Part shown: piece by piece, positions 1 to 8,176 of the stretch
How the letters are laid out: the number at the start of each line of letters is the position of its first letter
Position numbering within the stretch: the first letter of the stretch is position 1
From: Stenotrophomonas raiganjensis (SeqCode)
Lineage (GTDB): Bacteria; Pseudomonadota; Gammaproteobacteria; Xanthomonadales; Xanthomonadaceae
Direction: 5' to 3'
Assembly (NCBI RefSeq): GCF_030658505.1
Contig: NZ_JAUTXR010000181.1
Coordinates: forward strand, 5,870-69,869
Length of the DNA stretch: 64,000 nucleotides
Made by a program: the position numbers and the translations under genes
The notes under the pieces: model-generated
Databases searched by the model: none
What the model was told of the DNA's origin: nothing
What the model saw: the letters and a program-made list of their open reading frames with translations, nothing else

Positions 1-515
1 ATCGACATCTTGTGCTTGTGCAGGTACTCGATCGGGTCCTCGATGGTGAGGATGTGGCCGGTGGTGGTGCTGTTGCGGTGGTCGATCATCGACGCCAGCG
101 AGGTGGACTTGCCGGAACCGGTGGACCCCACCACCAGCACCAGCCCGCGCGGGGTCATGATGACGTCCTTCAGCACCTGCGGCAGGTTCAGCTCCTCGAT
201 GCTCGGGATGCGGCTGCGGATGGCGCGGATGACCATGCCGACTTCGCCCCGCTGCTTGAACACGTTGACGCGGAAGCGCCCGGCGTCGGGCAGGGCGATG
301 GCCATGTTGAGCTCCAGCTCGCGTTCGAACTGCGGCACCTGGCCTTCGTCCATCAGCGAGTAGGCGATCTTCTTGACCATGCCCGGCGGCAGGCCGGTGT
401 TGCCCAGCGGATAGAGCTTCCCCTCGATCTTGATGTAGACCGGTGCTCCGGTGGTCAGGAACATGTCCGAAGCGTTCTTTTCGGTCATCAGCTTCAGGAA
501 GTAGCCGATATCCAT
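1..515 (-). CDS. pilU: PilU-type twitching motility ATPase, N-terminal part (cut by window edge)
   Basis: This is the first 171 or so codons of a PilT/PilU-family secretion ATPase; the C-terminal half lies outside the window. The protein begins MDIGYFLKLMTEKNASDMF, which is typical of PilU, and holds the Walker A motif GSTGSGKSTS at about residues 138-147, followed by LTIEDPIEYLHKHK. These ATPases drive type IV pilus retraction at the inner membrane; PilU usually works beside PilT. The start codon has a GGGGA ribosome site about 9 bases upstream. A PilT call is possible because the two are close paralogues, but the N-terminus reads as PilU. Confidence 0.85.
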   Translation of the reverse strand, partial: MDIGYFLKLMTEKNASDMFLTTGAPVYIKIEGKLYPLGNTGLPPGMVKKIAYSLMDEGQVPQFERELELNMAIALPDAGRFRVNVFKQRGEVGMVIRAIRSRIPSIEELNLPQVLKDVIMTPRGLVLVVGSTGSGKSTSLASMIDHRNSTTTGHILTIEDPIEYLHKHKMS

Positions 516-612
516 TGCGAATTTTCCCCAACGAAACGGCCGACGCCCGTTGCCAGCACGGTGTCGGCTTGACGACAATGGCCGTGAACCGACAACCGGT
601 ACGGCCTCCCCA

Positions 613-1002
613 ATGAAACGACCTAGCTTCGCACGAATGCGCCATGGCCTGTATGTGATGGCGTTTGCATTCGCACTGTCTGCCCCCGCCTGGGCGCAGG
701 ATGCTGCCCTGGAACTGGCGCAGGCCCGGCAGGCGGTCGACAAGGCCACCCAGGCCGATGCCGACCAGTACGCCCCGGACCTGATCGGGCTGGCCCGGCA
801 GGGGCTGGAGCAGGCCCAGCGCGCTGCCGGCGACCGCCGCGAGCGCAAGAATGCCCCGGCCATGGCCCTGCGTGCCGCCGCCGATGCCGACCTGGCCCGC
901 GTGCGCAGCGAGGAAGCCACCGTGACCGCGCAGCTGCAGCTGCGCCGCAACGAGGTCAACCAGCTGCAACGCCAGCTCTCGACCGGGGAGGACCGCCGGT
1001 GA
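613..1002 (+). CDS. DUF4398-type small exported protein
   Basis: The 129-residue protein has a signal peptide (ALSAPAWAQDAA, cleavage predicted after AWA) followed by an alanine-, arginine- and glutamine-rich helical region with a short DUF4398-like pattern (LELAQARQAVDKATQADADQYAPDLIGLA, quoted here only as a region near residues 33-60). The domain is usually found in periplasmic or outer-membrane-linked proteins of unknown role. A GTG start for the OmpA-like gene overlaps its stop codon, so the pair is almost certainly co-translated. An upstream in-frame ATG at 550 would add residues with no signal-peptide character, so I chose 613. No function is assigned. Confidence 0.7.
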   Translation: MKRPSFARMRHGLYVMAFAFALSAPAWAQDAALELAQARQAVDKATQADADQYAPDLIGLARQGLEQAQRAAGDRRERKNAPAMALRAAADADLARVRSEEATVTAQLQLRRNEVNQLQRQLSTGEDRR

Positions 1003-1883
1003 AGCCGATGACCGCTGCAACCCTGGCTGCGCTGCTGGCGCTGCCGCCCCTGGCCTTGGCCGCCGACAACCCGATGGTGGCGCAATTGAACCAGCGGCTG
1101 ATGGCCATCCAGGCCAACCCCGACACGGCTGAGCTGGGCGCCTTCGAGCGCATGCAGGCCCAGCAGGCCATCGCCACCCTGGACAAGGCCAAGCGCCGCG
1201 ACCAGGAATTGGCGACTTACCTCGCCGAGCGCCGGGTGGAGATCGCCGAGACGGCCGTGCGTACCGCGTTGGCGGCGCGCGAGGTCGACCGCCTCGAGCG
1301 GACCCGCAGCGACCTGCTGATCGAGGCCAGCCGCCGCGATGCCGCCCGTGCCCGCCAGGAAGCCGAGCAGCTGCGCATGCAGGCGCAGATGCAGGCCGAG
1401 GAGGCCGAGCGCCTGCGCCAGGCGGCCGAGGCCGAGACCCTGGCCCGCCAGGATGCCGAGAACGCCCTGACCAGCGTGGCCGGCAAGCAGCAGCAGCGCC
1501 TCAGCGCCGCCCAGCAGAACGCTGCCAGGCTGGCCCGCGAGGAAGCCGAGCTGGTGTCCGGGCAGAAGCTGCCGGGTTCGAGGTTCGATGGTCGCGGCGA
1601 GGTCTTCACCTTCGGGGGTGATGCATTCGCCACCGGCGCCTCAAGCCTGTCCGGTGGGGCCCGCAACCAGGCCAAGGCCCTGGCCGAGTACCTGAACATC
1701 GGCAAGAAGGGCCGCCTGCGCATCGAGGCTTACGACAGTGCCAACGGCGTCGGCCAGAAGCGCGCCGAAGCCCTGCGCGATGCCCTGGTCGCGGCCGGTG
1801 TTGCCAGCAACCGGATCCAGGTCAGCGGCAAGAAGGCTGCCTCGACCCGGGCGCGCTCGGCCGAGGTCATCATCGCCCCGTAA
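999..1883 (+). CDS. OmpA-like domain protein with long coiled coil
   Basis: The 294-residue protein has a signal peptide (LLALPPLALAADN), a DUF4398-like start, an alanine/glutamate/arginine-rich coiled coil at about residues 60-185, and a C-terminal OmpA-like domain at about 198-294 (FTFGGDAF near its start, QKRAEALRDALVAAGV, SNRIQVSGKK). OmpA-like domains bind peptidoglycan, so it probably links envelope layers. The usual TDxxG...LSxxR motif is reduced to YDSANGVGQKR. The GTG start at 999 overlaps the previous stop and has a GGGGAGGA ribosome site at 985-992; the ATG at 1008 lies too far from it. It shares an operon with the small DUF4398 gene. Confidence 0.75.
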   Translation: MKPMTAATLAALLALPPLALAADNPMVAQLNQRLMAIQANPDTAELGAFERMQAQQAIATLDKAKRRDQELATYLAERRVEIAETAVRTALAAREVDRLERTRSDLLIEASRRDAARARQEAEQLRMQAQMQAEEAERLRQAAEAETLARQDAENALTSVAGKQQQRLSAAQQNAARLAREEAELVSGQKLPGSRFDGRGEVFTFGGDAFATGASSLSGGARNQAKALAEYLNIGKKGRLRIEAYDSANGVGQKRAEALRDALVAAGVASNRIQVSGKKAASTRARSAEVIIAP

Positions 1884-1928
1884 TTGCTTGATATTGTTTG
1901 TTTTTCGTTGTGATGAGCATTCAGCCTG

Positions 1929-1957
1929 AACCCCGCCCCGGCGGGGTTCGGTCTTTT
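1929..1957 (+). terminator. Rho-independent terminator of the OmpA-like operon
   Basis: An 8-bp stem AACCCCGC/GCGGGGTT closes on a short loop and is followed by GGTCTTTTT. It lies 45 bases after the OmpA-like stop codon. Confidence 0.7.
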
Positions 1958-2207
1958 TGACGCAGGGGTCTTGTACCCCGCCTTGAGCAGGCGTAGGGTC
2001 AATCGTCCGGGACGCAATGCCGCGGACCGGACGATGGGAGGGCCGGGCCGATGCAAGCAGGGCGCGAACCGCAGCAGATCGACGTGCGCAGGCCAGTGCC
2101 GCAGGTCGTTGCAGGCGTCCAGGTGGCCATCGACCGGCGCTCCTCCATGAACAACGCCCCGTGCCTTGCGGCCGGGGCGTTCGTGTATCTGTCGAAGGAG
2201 GTCCATC
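1958..2207. other. Intergenic leader region with a hairpin
   Basis: This stretch separates the OmpA-like operon from the DUF465 gene. It holds a hairpin with an 8-bp stem (AACGCCCC at 2153-2160, GGGGCGTT at 2174-2181) just before the DUF465 ribosome site, and one small open frame reported separately (2051-2215). I see no convincing sigma-70 promoter in it. Confidence 0.4.
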
Positions 2208-2215
2208 ATGTTTGA
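2051..2215 (+). CDS. Possible 54-residue ORF overlapping the DUF465 start
   Basis: A small frame begins with ATG at 2051, 8 bases after GGGAGGG, and encodes MQAGREPQQIDVRRPVPQ and onward to SKEVHHV. Its TGA overlaps the first codons of the DUF465 gene. I do not recognise the product. The frame runs through the 2153-2181 hairpin, which argues that the sequence is constrained as RNA and not as protein. It could be a real upstream peptide that couples translation, or chance. Confidence 0.25.
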   Translation: MQAGREPQQIDVRRPVPQVVAGVQVAIDRRSSMNNAPCLAAGAFVYLSKEVHHV

Positions 2216-2444
2216 AGATCAGCCCCAGAGCGAGATCGACGCACGTCGCGCGCGTGATCCGGAGTTCAGGGCACTCCATGACCAGCACCGCAAGTTGAAC
2301 AAGAAGTGCATGGACGCGGAGTTGGGTGTACTCCCGATCGATGATGTCACCCTGGGTCGCATGAAGCGCGAGAAGCTGCTGGCCAAGCAACGACTTCTGC
2401 GAATGTACGAAACACCGCTCCCAACGACGTCCCCCACGCTTTGA
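2208..2444 (+). CDS. DUF465 / YdcH-type small protein
   Basis: The 78-residue, charged, mostly helical protein fits the DUF465 (YdcH) family: DPEFRALHDQHRKLNKK, then VTLGRMKREKLLAKQRL. Members are small soluble proteins of unknown function. A strong AAGGAGGT ribosome site at 2195-2202 fixes the start. The tail PLPTTSPTL extends past the usual family end. It appears to be a single-gene unit ahead of the cystathionine beta-synthase gene. Confidence 0.75.
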   Translation: MFEDQPQSEIDARRARDPEFRALHDQHRKLNKKCMDAELGVLPIDDVTLGRMKREKLLAKQRLLRMYETPLPTTSPTL

Positions 2445-2673
2445 CGCACCCCGTCACGCCCGGAACGGCGTGACCCGGCCATCGATGGCCCCGCTGGGCG
2501 CTCCTGCCCCGGCATCGCGGCACCGCCGATGAGGCGGCCGCGCCAAGGCACCACAGGCGGTGGTGCCTTGGCCTGCAGGCACAACTCACCGATGCGGGCG
2601 GTACCGGTCTCCTCGTCGATCCGGGGCCGTCCGCATCCCTTTTTGCGGGCTTGCGGCCCGTCTCCGCGCCGAC

Positions 2674-2702
2674 CTGACTTTCATCGCCATCCGACGGATA
2701 AT
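2674..2702 (+). promoter_or_regulatory. Candidate sigma-70 promoter of the cystathionine beta-synthase gene
   Basis: CTGACT (2674-2679) and GATAAT (2697-2702) match the -35 and -10 boxes at 4/6 and 5/6 with a 17-base spacer. A start near 2709 would give a leader of about 36 bases. This is a sequence match only. Confidence 0.5.
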
Positions 2703-2744
2703 CATCGGTCCGGCCCTGCGTGGCGCGAACCGAAAGTCCTCCGA

Positions 2745-4115
2745 ATGCCCATCCATTCTTCCGTCCTCGAACTCATCGGCCAGACCCCGATCGTCAAGGC
2801 CCAGCGCCTGGATACCGGTGTCTGCGAGCTCTACCTGAAGCTGGAGAGCGCCAACCCGGGCGGATCGATCAAGGACCGCATCGGCCTGTCGATGATCGAA
2901 GCAGCGGAACAGCGTGGCGACCTGAAGCCGGGCGCGACCCTGGTCGAGGGTACCGCCGGCAACACCGGCCTGGGTCTGGCTTTGGTGGCCCAGCAGAAGG
3001 GCTACAAGCTGATCCTGGTCGTTCCCGACAAGATGAGCCGCGAGAAGATCTTCAACCTGAAGGCGATGGGCGCCGAAGTGCGCCTGACCCGCTCGGACGT
3101 GGCCAAGGGCCATCCCGAGTACTACCAGGACCTGGCCAAGACCATCGCCGAGCAGACGCCGGGGGCTTACTTCATCAACCAGTTCGGCAACCCGGACAAC
3201 CCGGCCGCGCATGAGTTCGGCACCGGCCCGGAGATCCTGGAGCAGATGGGTGGCGATCTCGATGCCATCGTGTTCGGCTGCGGCAGCTCCGGCACCATGA
3301 CCGGCCTTTCGCGTGCCTTCGCCAAGCTGTCGCCGAAGACCGAGCTGGTGCTGGCCGATCCGGTCGGCTCGATCCTGGCCGAGTACATCAACGACGGCAA
3401 TCTCAACGACAAGTCGGGCAGCTGGCTGGTGGAGGGCATCGGCGAGGACTTCCTGCCGTCGATCTCTGATTTCAGCCGGGTGAAGAAGGCCTATGCGATC
3501 AGCGACGCCGAGAGCTTCCACACCGCGCGCGAACTGCTGGGCAAGGAAGGCATCCTGGGGGGTTCGTCCACCGGCACCCTGCTGGCCGCCGGCCTGAAGT
3601 ACTGCAAGGAGCAGGCCACGCCGAAGAAGGTGCTGGTGCTGGTGCCGGATACCGGCAACAAGTACCTGTCGAAGATGTACAACGACTACTGGATGCTGGA
3701 CAACGGCTTCCTGCAGCGCCCGCAGCACGGCGACCTGCGCGACCTGATCCTGCGTCCGTACGGCCAGCGCGACACCGTGGTGATCGGTCCGAACGACCTG
3801 CTGACCACCGCCTACCAGCGCATGAAGCTGTACGACGTGTCGCAGCTGCCGGTGATGGACGGCGAGCAGCTCGTCGGCATCGTCGACGAGAGCGACGTGC
3901 TGCTGCACGTCTATGGCGATGAGGCACGCTTCCGCGACACCGTCGCCACCGCGATGGTCAGCAAGCTGGACCGGCTGGACGTGAAGTCGCCGATCGAGGC
4001 GCTGTTGCCGGTGTTCGACCGCGGCCAGGTGGCGATCGTGATGGACGGCAACGCCTTCCTGGGCCTGATCACCCGTATCGATCTGCTGAACTATCTGCGC
4101 CGTCGCGTGCAGTAA
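2745..4115 (+). CDS. cbs: Cystathionine beta-synthase (PLP domain plus CBS pair)
   Basis: The 456-residue protein has a fold-type II PLP domain at about 1-330 and a Bateman module of two CBS motifs at about 335-456. The PLP lysine is K43 in NPGGSIKDRIG; EGTAGNTG (69-75) and GCGSSGT (178-184) bind the cofactor. The enzyme condenses serine with homocysteine to make cystathionine, the first step of reverse transsulfuration. There is no N-terminal haem domain, as is normal in bacteria. The next gene encodes the matching second enzyme. The start at 2745 follows MPIHSSVLELIGQTPI, the usual family start; its ribosome site is weak. A cysteine synthase role cannot be ruled out, but the CBS pair favours this call. 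Confidence 0.9.
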   Translation: MPIHSSVLELIGQTPIVKAQRLDTGVCELYLKLESANPGGSIKDRIGLSMIEAAEQRGDLKPGATLVEGTAGNTGLGLALVAQQKGYKLILVVPDKMSREKIFNLKAMGAEVRLTRSDVAKGHPEYYQDLAKTIAEQTPGAYFINQFGNPDNPAAHEFGTGPEILEQMGGDLDAIVFGCGSSGTMTGLSRAFAKLSPKTELVLADPVGSILAEYINDGNLNDKSGSWLVEGIGEDFLPSISDFSRVKKAYAISDAESFHTARELLGKEGILGGSSTGTLLAAGLKYCKEQATPKKVLVLVPDTGNKYLSKMYNDYWMLDNGFLQRPQHGDLRDLILRPYGQRDTVVIGPNDLLTTAYQRMKLYDVSQLPVMDGEQLVGIVDESDVLLHVYGDEARFRDTVATAMVSKLDRLDVKSPIEALLPVFDRGQVAIVMDGNAFLGLITRIDLLNYLRRRVQ

Positions 4116-4205
4116 GCCGCTGATCGCTGCAGATCGCCGCTGAATTCCGGTTTATTTGCGTCAAAGCTTGTTAAGGCTGCGCTGATAGACTCCCGATCCT
4201 TTGAC

Positions 4206-4224
4206 GGCGCCGCACGTCGGCGCC
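4206..4224 (+). promoter_or_regulatory. Perfect hairpin in the metB leader
   Basis: GGCGCCG and CGGCGCC pair perfectly around a CACGT loop, 5 bases before the AGGAAA ribosome site of the next gene. It has no T-run, so it is not a classical terminator; it may affect leader RNA stability or translation. Confidence 0.35.
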
Positions 4225-4238
4225 ATTCAGGAAACGAC

Positions 4239-5423
4239 ATGTCCAATTTCTCTTCGCCCGACCGCGCGCTAGCCCTGGCCACGCTGGCCATCCACGGCGG
4301 CCAGTCGCCCGATCCCAGCACCGGTGCGGTGATGCCGCCGATCTACGCCACCTCGACCTATGCCCAGTCCAGCCCGGGCGAGCATCAGGGCTTCGAGTAC
4401 TCGCGTACCCACAATCCGACCCGCTTCGCCTATGAGCGCTGCGTGGCCTCGCTGGAAGGTGGCACCCGTGGCTTCGCCTTCGCCTCGGGCATGGCGGCCA
4501 GCTCGACCGTGATCGAACTGCTGGACGCCGGCAGCCACGTGGTGGCGATGGACGACATCTACGGCGGCAGCTTCCGCCTGTTCGAGCGCGTGCGTCGCCG
4601 CACCGCTGGGTTGGACTTCAGTTTCGTAGACCTGACTGATCTGGCTGCATTTGAAGCCTCCATCACGTCGAAGACGAAGATGGTGTGGATCGAGACCCCG
4701 ACCAACCCGATGCTGAAGATCGTCGACATCGCCGCGGTCGCCGCCATCGCCAAGCGCCATGGCCTGATCGTGGTGGTAGACAACACCTTCGCCTCGCCGA
4801 TGCTGCAGCGCCCGCTGGAGCTGGGCGCGGACCTGGTCCTGCATTCGGCCACCAAGTACCTCAACGGCCACTCGGACATGGTCGGTGGCATGGTCGTGGT
4901 CGGTGACAACGCCGAGCTGGCCGAACAGATGGCCTTCCTGCAGAACTCGGTCGGTGGCGTGCAGGGTCCGTTCGACAGCTTCCTGGCCCTGCGTGGGTTG
5001 AAGACCCTGCCGCTGCGCATGAAGGCGCACTGCGCCAATGCGCTGGCGCTGGCGCAGTGGCTGGAAAAGCACCCGGCGGTGGAAAAGGTGATCTACCCGG
5101 GCCTGCCGTCGCACCCGCAGCATGAACTGGCCGGCAAGCAGATGGCCGGCTACGGCGGCATCGTCTCGATCGTGCTCAAGGGCGGTTTCGAGGCGGCCAA
5201 GCGTTTCTGCGAGAAGACCGAACTGTTCACCCTGGCCGAATCGCTGGGCGGCGTGGAAAGCCTGGTCAACCACCCGGCGGTGATGACGCACGCCTCGATC
5301 CCGGTCGCGCGGCGGGAACAGCTTGGCATCAGCGATGCGCTGGTGCGGCTGAGCGTGGGTGTTGAGGATCTGGGCGATCTGCAGGTGGATCTGGAACGGG
5401 CGTTGGCGGGCGCCGCGGAATGA
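4239..5423 (+). CDS. metB: Cystathionine gamma-lyase/synthase-type PLP enzyme
   Basis: The 394-residue protein belongs to the Cys/Met-metabolism PLP family. It shows YSRTHNPTR (54-62), FASGMAASS, DNTFASPMLQRPLELGADLV and the PLP lysine K206 in HSATKYLNGHSD. Adjacent cystathionine beta-synthase makes gamma-lyase (cystathionine to cysteine, 2-oxobutyrate and ammonia) the likeliest activity. In Xanthomonas this locus is named metB and marks one edge of the variable LPS region, so I keep that symbol. Its TGA overlaps the start codon of the wzm gene (ATGA), coupling this metabolic gene to the LPS operon. Motifs alone do not separate gamma-lyase from gamma-synthase. Confidence 0.85.
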   Translation: MSNFSSPDRALALATLAIHGGQSPDPSTGAVMPPIYATSTYAQSSPGEHQGFEYSRTHNPTRFAYERCVASLEGGTRGFAFASGMAASSTVIELLDAGSHVVAMDDIYGGSFRLFERVRRRTAGLDFSFVDLTDLAAFEASITSKTKMVWIETPTNPMLKIVDIAAVAAIAKRHGLIVVVDNTFASPMLQRPLELGADLVLHSATKYLNGHSDMVGGMVVVGDNAELAEQMAFLQNSVGGVQGPFDSFLALRGLKTLPLRMKAHCANALALAQWLEKHPAVEKVIYPGLPSHPQHELAGKQMAGYGGIVSIVLKGGFEAAKRFCEKTELFTLAESLGGVESLVNHPAVMTHASIPVARREQLGISDALVRLSVGVEDLGDLQVDLERALAGAAE

Positions 5424-6250
5424 GCGGCATCCAAGCCGAGTTCGGCAGTTCGCCGGGTGCGCTCGTCCGCAGCTTGGTCTCCAATCGCATGCTGATCTGG
5501 CAGTTGACCCAGCGTGAGGTCATCAGCCGATATCGTGGTTCGGTCTTCGGGCTGGCGTGGTCCTTCTTCAATCCATTGTTGATGCTGGCGGTCTACACCT
5601 TCGTTTTCTCGGTGGTGTTCAAGGCGCGCTGGGGCGTGGAAACCAGCAGCCATGGTGATTTCGCCGTCATCCTGTTCGTCGGCATCATCGTCCACGGCGT
5701 GTTCGCCGAGTGCATCAACCGTGCCCCGGGGCTGATACTCAACAGTGCCAGCTACGTGAAGCGCGTCGTGTTCCCTCTGGAGACCCTGCCGTGGGTCGCG
5801 ATGGGTGCCACCCTGTTCCATTCGATGGTTTCGGTGGTGGTCCTGCTGATCGCCCAGCTGCTCCTGCGCGGCTCGATCCCGCTGACCGCACTGTGGCTGC
5901 CGGTGGTGATCCTCCCGCTGGTGGTCGGCACCATGGGTGTGTCCTGGCTGCTGGCGGCACTGGGTGTCTACCTGCGTGACATCGGCCAGGTCACCGGCAT
6001 CGTCACCACGGTGATGCTGTTCATGGCACCGGTGCTTTATCCGGTGCAGGCCCTGCCGGAGACGCTGCAGCCGTACATCTATCTCAACCCGCTCACGTTC
6101 ATCATCGAACAGGCACGTGAGGTCCTGCTGTGGGGTCATGTCCCGGACTTCATCGGGCTGGGCAAGTACGCAGTAGGCGCTGCGCTTGTCGCGTGGTTCG
6201 GTTTTGCGACGTTCCAGAAAATGCGCCGGGGGTTTGCCGATGTCCTCTGA
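5420..6250 (+). CDS. wzm: ABC-2 type O-antigen exporter permease (Wzm)
   Basis: The 276-residue integral membrane protein has about six membrane segments and the ABC-2 polysaccharide permease pattern: LTQREVISRYRGSVFGLAW near residue 29, LNSASYVKRVVFPLETLPW, then LYPVQALPETLQPYIYLNPL. It forms the channel that moves completed, undecaprenyl-linked O-polysaccharide across the inner membrane. It overlaps metB by 4 bases and its partner ATPase gene by 11 bases. This places O-antigen assembly in the ABC-transporter pathway, and no Wzx/Wzy pair is visible in the window. Confidence 0.9.
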   Translation: MSGIQAEFGSSPGALVRSLVSNRMLIWQLTQREVISRYRGSVFGLAWSFFNPLLMLAVYTFVFSVVFKARWGVETSSHGDFAVILFVGIIVHGVFAECINRAPGLILNSASYVKRVVFPLETLPWVAMGATLFHSMVSVVVLLIAQLLLRGSIPLTALWLPVVILPLVVGTMGVSWLLAALGVYLRDIGQVTGIVTTVMLFMAPVLYPVQALPETLQPYIYLNPLTFIIEQAREVLLWGHVPDFIGLGKYAVGAALVAWFGFATFQKMRRGFADVL

Positions 6251-7598
6251 TCCCTCCAGCGATGTCGCCATCCGGGTCAGCGGCGTCACCAAGTGTTTCC
6301 AGATCTATGGCCAGCCGCACCAGCGGCTGAAGCAGGCCGTGCTGCCGCGCCTGCGTCGTGCCGCGGGCCTTGCGCCGCGCCGCTACTACGACGAATTCTG
6401 GGCGCTGAAGGGTGTCGATTTCGAAGTGAAGCGCGGCGACACGGTCGGCATCATCGGCCGCAACGGGTCGGGCAAGTCCACGCTGCTGCAGATCATCTGC
6501 GGCACCCTGCAGGCCACTTCTGGAACGGTCGAGGTCAAGGGGCGCGTGGCGGCCCTGCTGGAGCTCGGCGCGGGGTTCAACCCGGAATTCAGCGGGCGCG
6601 AGAACGTCTACCTGAGCGCCTCGATCCTCGGCCTGACCCGCCAGCAGATCGACACGCGCTTCGACGACATCATCGCCTTCGCCGACATCGGCAATTTCGT
6701 CGACCGGCCGGTGAAGACCTACTCCAGCGGCATGTACGTGCGACTGGCGTTCGCGGTCATCGCGCACGTCGATGCGGACATCCTGGTCATCGACGAAGCG
6801 CTGGCCGTGGGCGATGCCATCTTCGTGCAGAAGTGCATGCGCTTCCTGCGCAAGTTCCGCGAAACCGGCACGCTGCTGTTCGTCAGCCATGACACCTCCT
6901 CGGTGCTCAATTTCTGCCAGAGCGCGGTGTGGCTCAACCGTGGCGACATGGTCATGCACGGTACTGCCGAAGACACCTGCAACGCCTACATCGAGTACTG
7001 CTCGCAGGAGGTGTACGGCGACACGGTGAAGCTGACCTCGCGCCAGGCCTCGCGTGATGCGGCGCCGGCAAAGCCGCGGTCCAAGGCCCAGGTGGAGCAG
7101 GACACGCGTCTGGAAATGTTCGATAACGTTGCCAATTCGGCTGGCTGGCAGTCCGGTGTCGCCAGCATTGATTCGGTGCTGCTCAGCGATCCCCAGGGCG
7201 AAACCCTCACCTCGTTCGCCGGTGGCGAGGATGTGCTGCTGCGCGTGCGGGCCACTGCACACCAGGCGCTGTCCAGCCCGTTGATTGGTTTCTTCGTGAA
7301 GGACCGGCTGGGTCAGTCGCTGTTCGGCGAGCACACCTTCACCTACATCCAGCCGCCGATGCAGGTCGAGGCCGGGACGACGCTTGAGGCCAGTTTCCGC
7401 TTCACGTTGCCGATGCTGCCCAACGGCGATTACTCGATGACCGTTTCCATTGCCGACGGTGATCCGTTCGCCAACACCCAGCATGCGTGGCTGCATGACG
7501 CGGTGCTGATCAAGGTCGCCTCGCCCAAGTTGCGTTATGGCCTGGTGGGCATCCCCTTCGATGAGGTCACCATGAAGCGGGTAGGGGGAGCGGAATGA
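6240..7598 (+). CDS. wzt: O-antigen exporter ATPase with carbohydrate-binding tail (Wzt)
   Basis: The 452-residue protein has an ABC domain at about 1-260: Walker [10 protein letters not shown], signature [11 protein letters not shown] and Walker [13 protein letters not shown]. The C-terminal 150 or so residues form a Wzt_C-type domain ([48 protein letters not shown]). In E. coli O8/O9a this domain recognises the modified non-reducing end of the finished chain, so chain termination and export are linked. The presence of the tail suggests this O-antigen also carries a terminal cap. The adjacent acetyltransferase and methyltransferase are candidate capping enzymes. Confidence 0.9.
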   Translation: MSSDPSSDVAIRVSGVTKCFQIYGQPHQRLKQAVLPRLRRAAGLAPRRYYDEFWALKGVDFEVKRGDTVGIIGRNGSGKSTLLQIICGTLQATSGTVEVKGRVAALLELGAGFNPEFSGRENVYLSASILGLTRQQIDTRFDDIIAFADIGNFVDRPVKTYSSGMYVRLAFAVIAHVDADILVIDEALAVGDAIFVQKCMRFLRKFRETGTLLFVSHDTSSVLNFCQSAVWLNRGDMVMHGTAEDTCNAYIEYCSQEVYGDTVKLTSRQASRDAAPAKPRSKAQVEQDTRLEMFDNVANSAGWQSGVASIDSVLLSDPQGETLTSFAGGEDVLLRVRATAHQALSSPLIGFFVKDRLGQSLFGEHTFTYIQPPMQVEAGTTLEASFRFTLPMLPNGDYSMTVSIADGDPFANTQHAWLHDAVLIKVASPKLRYGLVGIPFDEVTMKRVGGAE

Positions 7599-8176
7599 AC
7601 CATGGCTTTATTCCGCCGCTGACCATTGACGACACGCGCGTCAGCATCGGCCGCTTCACCTACGGCGGTGCCAAGTTCAAGCTGTGGAGCGCAGGCGAGC
7701 GCATCGAAGTGGGTGCGTTCTGTTCCTTCGCAGAAGACGTGCTGATCTTCGGCGGCGGCGAGCACCGCATGGACTGGGTCACCACCCATCCGTTGCGCAT
7801 CGCGTTCAATTCGCCGGGTGCGGGCCAGGACGGGCATCCGCACAGCAAGGGCGTGACCCGAATCGGCAACGATGTGTGGATTGGCCATGGCGCGCTGGTT
7901 CTCTCCGGAGTGACGGTGGGCCACGGCGCCTGTATCGGGGCCGGTGCTGTGGTCAGCAGGGACGTCCCGCCCTACGCTATCGTCGCGGGCAACCCCGGCC
8001 GTGTTGTGCGCATGCGCTTCAGTGAGGCGCAGATCGAGCAGTTGCTGCAGATAGCCTGGTGGACCTGGCCGGTGGAGCGGATCAAGCAGTTCGAATCGCT
8101 GCTGTGCAGCCCAAGCATCGACGCATTCATTACGGCCGCACTGGCCGACCCGGACGCTGCGGCGTCGCTCACGTGA
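7595..8176 (+). CDS. Hexapeptide-repeat O-acetyltransferase (CatB/Vat-like)
   Basis: The 193-residue protein is a left-handed beta-helix acyltransferase. It shows the hexapeptide pattern [53 protein letters not shown], and the family signature [14 protein letters not shown]. These enzymes move acetyl from acetyl-CoA to a hydroxyl on a sugar or small molecule. It overlaps wzt by 4 bases (ATGA) and sits in the O-antigen operon, so it probably O-acetylates the O-polysaccharide or its nucleotide-sugar precursor. The acceptor cannot be read from sequence. Confidence 0.8.
   Translation: MNHGFIPPLTIDDTRVSIGRFTYGGAKFKLWSAGERIEVGAFCSFAEDVLIFGGGEHRMDWVTTHPLRIAFNSPGAGQDGHPHSKGVTRIGNDVWIGHGALVLSGVTVGHGACIGAGAVVSRDVPPYAIVAGNPGRVVRMRFSEAQIEQLLQIAWWTWPVERIKQFESLLCSPSIDAFITAALADPDAAASLT

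Noticed and set aside
4151..4191. Sigma-70 promoter for metB
   Set aside because: TTGCGT, TTGTTA and TAGACT are present but at spacings of 24 or 12 bases, so no pair fits.
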